Part shown: piece by piece, positions 4,749 through 5,554 of the stretch
How the letters are laid out: every line of letters starts with the position of its first letter
Numbering within the stretch: position 1 is the stretch's first letter
Assembly (NCBI GenBank): GCA_903938955.1
Contig: CAJAFJ010000320.1
Coordinates: 1-5,554, forward strand
Origin: an uncultured beta proteobacterium
GTDB lineage: Bacteria > Pseudomonadota > Gammaproteobacteria > Burkholderiales > Burkholderiaceae
Direction of reading: 5' to 3'
Length of the DNA: 5,554 bases
Translations under genes and position numbers: made by a program
Notes under the pieces: generated by a model
Told to the model about the DNA's origin: nothing
The model's database searches: none
What the model saw: only the letters and a program-made list of their open reading frames with translations

Positions 4749-5554
4749 GCCACAACTACCCGGTCTGGAAATTGAGGCGGGTTTGCCAGAACTCGATTTC
4801 AGCGCCCCCGAGGCGCTGTCCGGCTTTCGCCTGATGCGCCTCGAAGTGCTCAACTGGGGCACTTTCGATAAAAAAGTCTGGACGCTGGCGCTGGATGGAA
4901 AAAATGGCCTGTTGACCGGCGACATCGGCTCCGGCAAGTCCACACTGGTCGATGCGATCACCACGCTGTTGGTACCTGCCCAGCGCATCGCCTACAACAA
5001 GGCGGCCGGGGCCGACGCGCGGGAGCGCTCGTTGCGCTCCTACGTGCTGGGCCACTACAAATCCGAGCGCAACGAGATCAACGGCAACGCCAAGCCGGTC
5101 GCGCTGCGGGACCAGACCAATTACTCGGTGATCCTGGGCGTGTTCCACAACGCCGGGTTTGACCAGGCCGTGACGCTGGCGCAGGTGTTCTGGATCAAGG
5201 ACGCCGGTGGCCAACCCGAGCGCTTCTATGCCGTGGCAGAAAAAGCCCTGGCAATAACCACCGACTTCGCCCACTTTGGCACCGAAATACCGCAACTGCG
5301 CAAACGCCTGCGCAAAAACGGCGTCGAGCTGTTTGACAGCTTTCCGCCCTACGGCGCGCATTTTCGGCGCCGATTTGGCATCGAGGGCGAACAGGCGCTG
5401 GAGCTGTTTCACCAAACCGTGTCGATGAAATCGGTCGGCAACCTGACCGACTTTGTGCGCTACCACATGCTCGAACCGTTTGACGTGGCGCCGCGCATTG
5501 CTGGCCTGATTGCCCATTTTGACGACCTGAACCGTGCGCACGAAGCCGTGCTCA
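4741..5554 (+). CDS. jetC: Wadjet protein JetC (MukB-like SMC ATPase), N-terminal part (3' end outside window)
   Basis: JetC is the SMC ATPase motor of Wadjet, dimerising and hydrolysing ATP to extrude DNA loops. Only the first 271 codons are in the window; the frame is open to the last base. The family is about 1,100 residues, so roughly a quarter is visible. It begins [10 protein letters not shown], then [18 protein letters not shown] (26-43), the typical opening of the ATPase head. The Walker A motif is GDIGSGKST (60-68, with Lys66 and Ser67), followed by [11 protein letters not shown] and [26 protein letters not shown] (84-109), a Wadjet JetC hallmark. Walker B, the signature motif and the coiled coils lie outside. 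ATG 4741 overlaps the jetB stop by 8 bases (ATGACTGA), implying coupled translation. jetD, encoding the TOPRIM nuclease subunit, is expected after the right edge. Confidence 0.93.
   Translation, partial: MTEPQLPGLEIEAGLPELDFSAPEALSGFRLMRLEVLNWGTFDKKVWTLALDGKNGLLTGDIGSGKSTLVDAITTLLVPAQRIAYNKAAGADARERSLRSYVLGHYKSERNEINGNAKPVALRDQTNYSVILGVFHNAGFDQAVTLAQVFWIKDAGGQPERFYAVAEKALAITTDFAHFGTEIPQLRKRLRKNGVELFDSFPPYGAHFRRRFGIEGEQALELFHQTVSMKSVGNLTDFVRYHMLEPFDVAPRIAGLIAHFDDLNRAHEAVL

Noticed and set aside
4065..5541. Long minus-strand frames opposite jetB and jetC (4065-4988 and 4756-5541)
   Set aside because: Shadow frames of the two jet genes, with no family motifs and overlapping each other.

Overview
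The window reads as a chromosomal piece of a GC-rich betaproteobacterium, most likely a Burkholderiales member of the Comamonadaceae type. This is inferred from codon use, from the QueE subtype and from the look of the proteins; no marker gene is present to prove it. All supported genes lie on the + strand. The long minus-strand reading frames are shadows of GC-rich genes.

The left part (1-1770) is cofactor and tRNA-modification metabolism. It holds the C-terminal two thirds of a cobalamin adenosyltransferase (cobO/btuR), then queE and queD of the 7-deazaguanine (preQ0/queuosine) pathway. Directly overlapping the queD stop is a short, broken remnant that I read as bluB (5,6-dimethylbenzimidazole synthase). 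Its first ~23 codons and last ~35 codons survive, joined out of frame, and the middle is deleted.

The right part (1771-5554) is a defence-type block. A short promoter region carries a possible operator. It precedes a type II toxin-antitoxin pair of the TacA/TacT kind: a DUF1778 ribbon-helix-helix antitoxin and a GNAT acetyltransferase toxin, overlapping by ATGA. The toxin stop codon is overlapped by the start of a Wadjet (JetABCD) anti-plasmid operon: jetA (DUF3375, MukF-like kleisin), jetB (DUF4194, MukE-like) and the N-terminal part of jetC (MukB-like SMC ATPase with Walker A). JetC runs off the right edge, and jetD would be expected beyond it.

The most notable observations are these. (1) jetA has no ATG/GTG/TTG that would include its N-terminus. 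The best start is an ATT codon at 2611, six bases after GGAG, and it overlaps the toxin TAA (ATTAA). (2) The toxin-antitoxin pair and Wadjet appear to form one transcriptional and translational unit, so the pair may guard or couple to the defence system. (3) A bluB deletion remnant sits just where the defence block begins. (4) A 20-base sequence ending in ATG recurs, with one inserted base, after cobO and at the jetC start.
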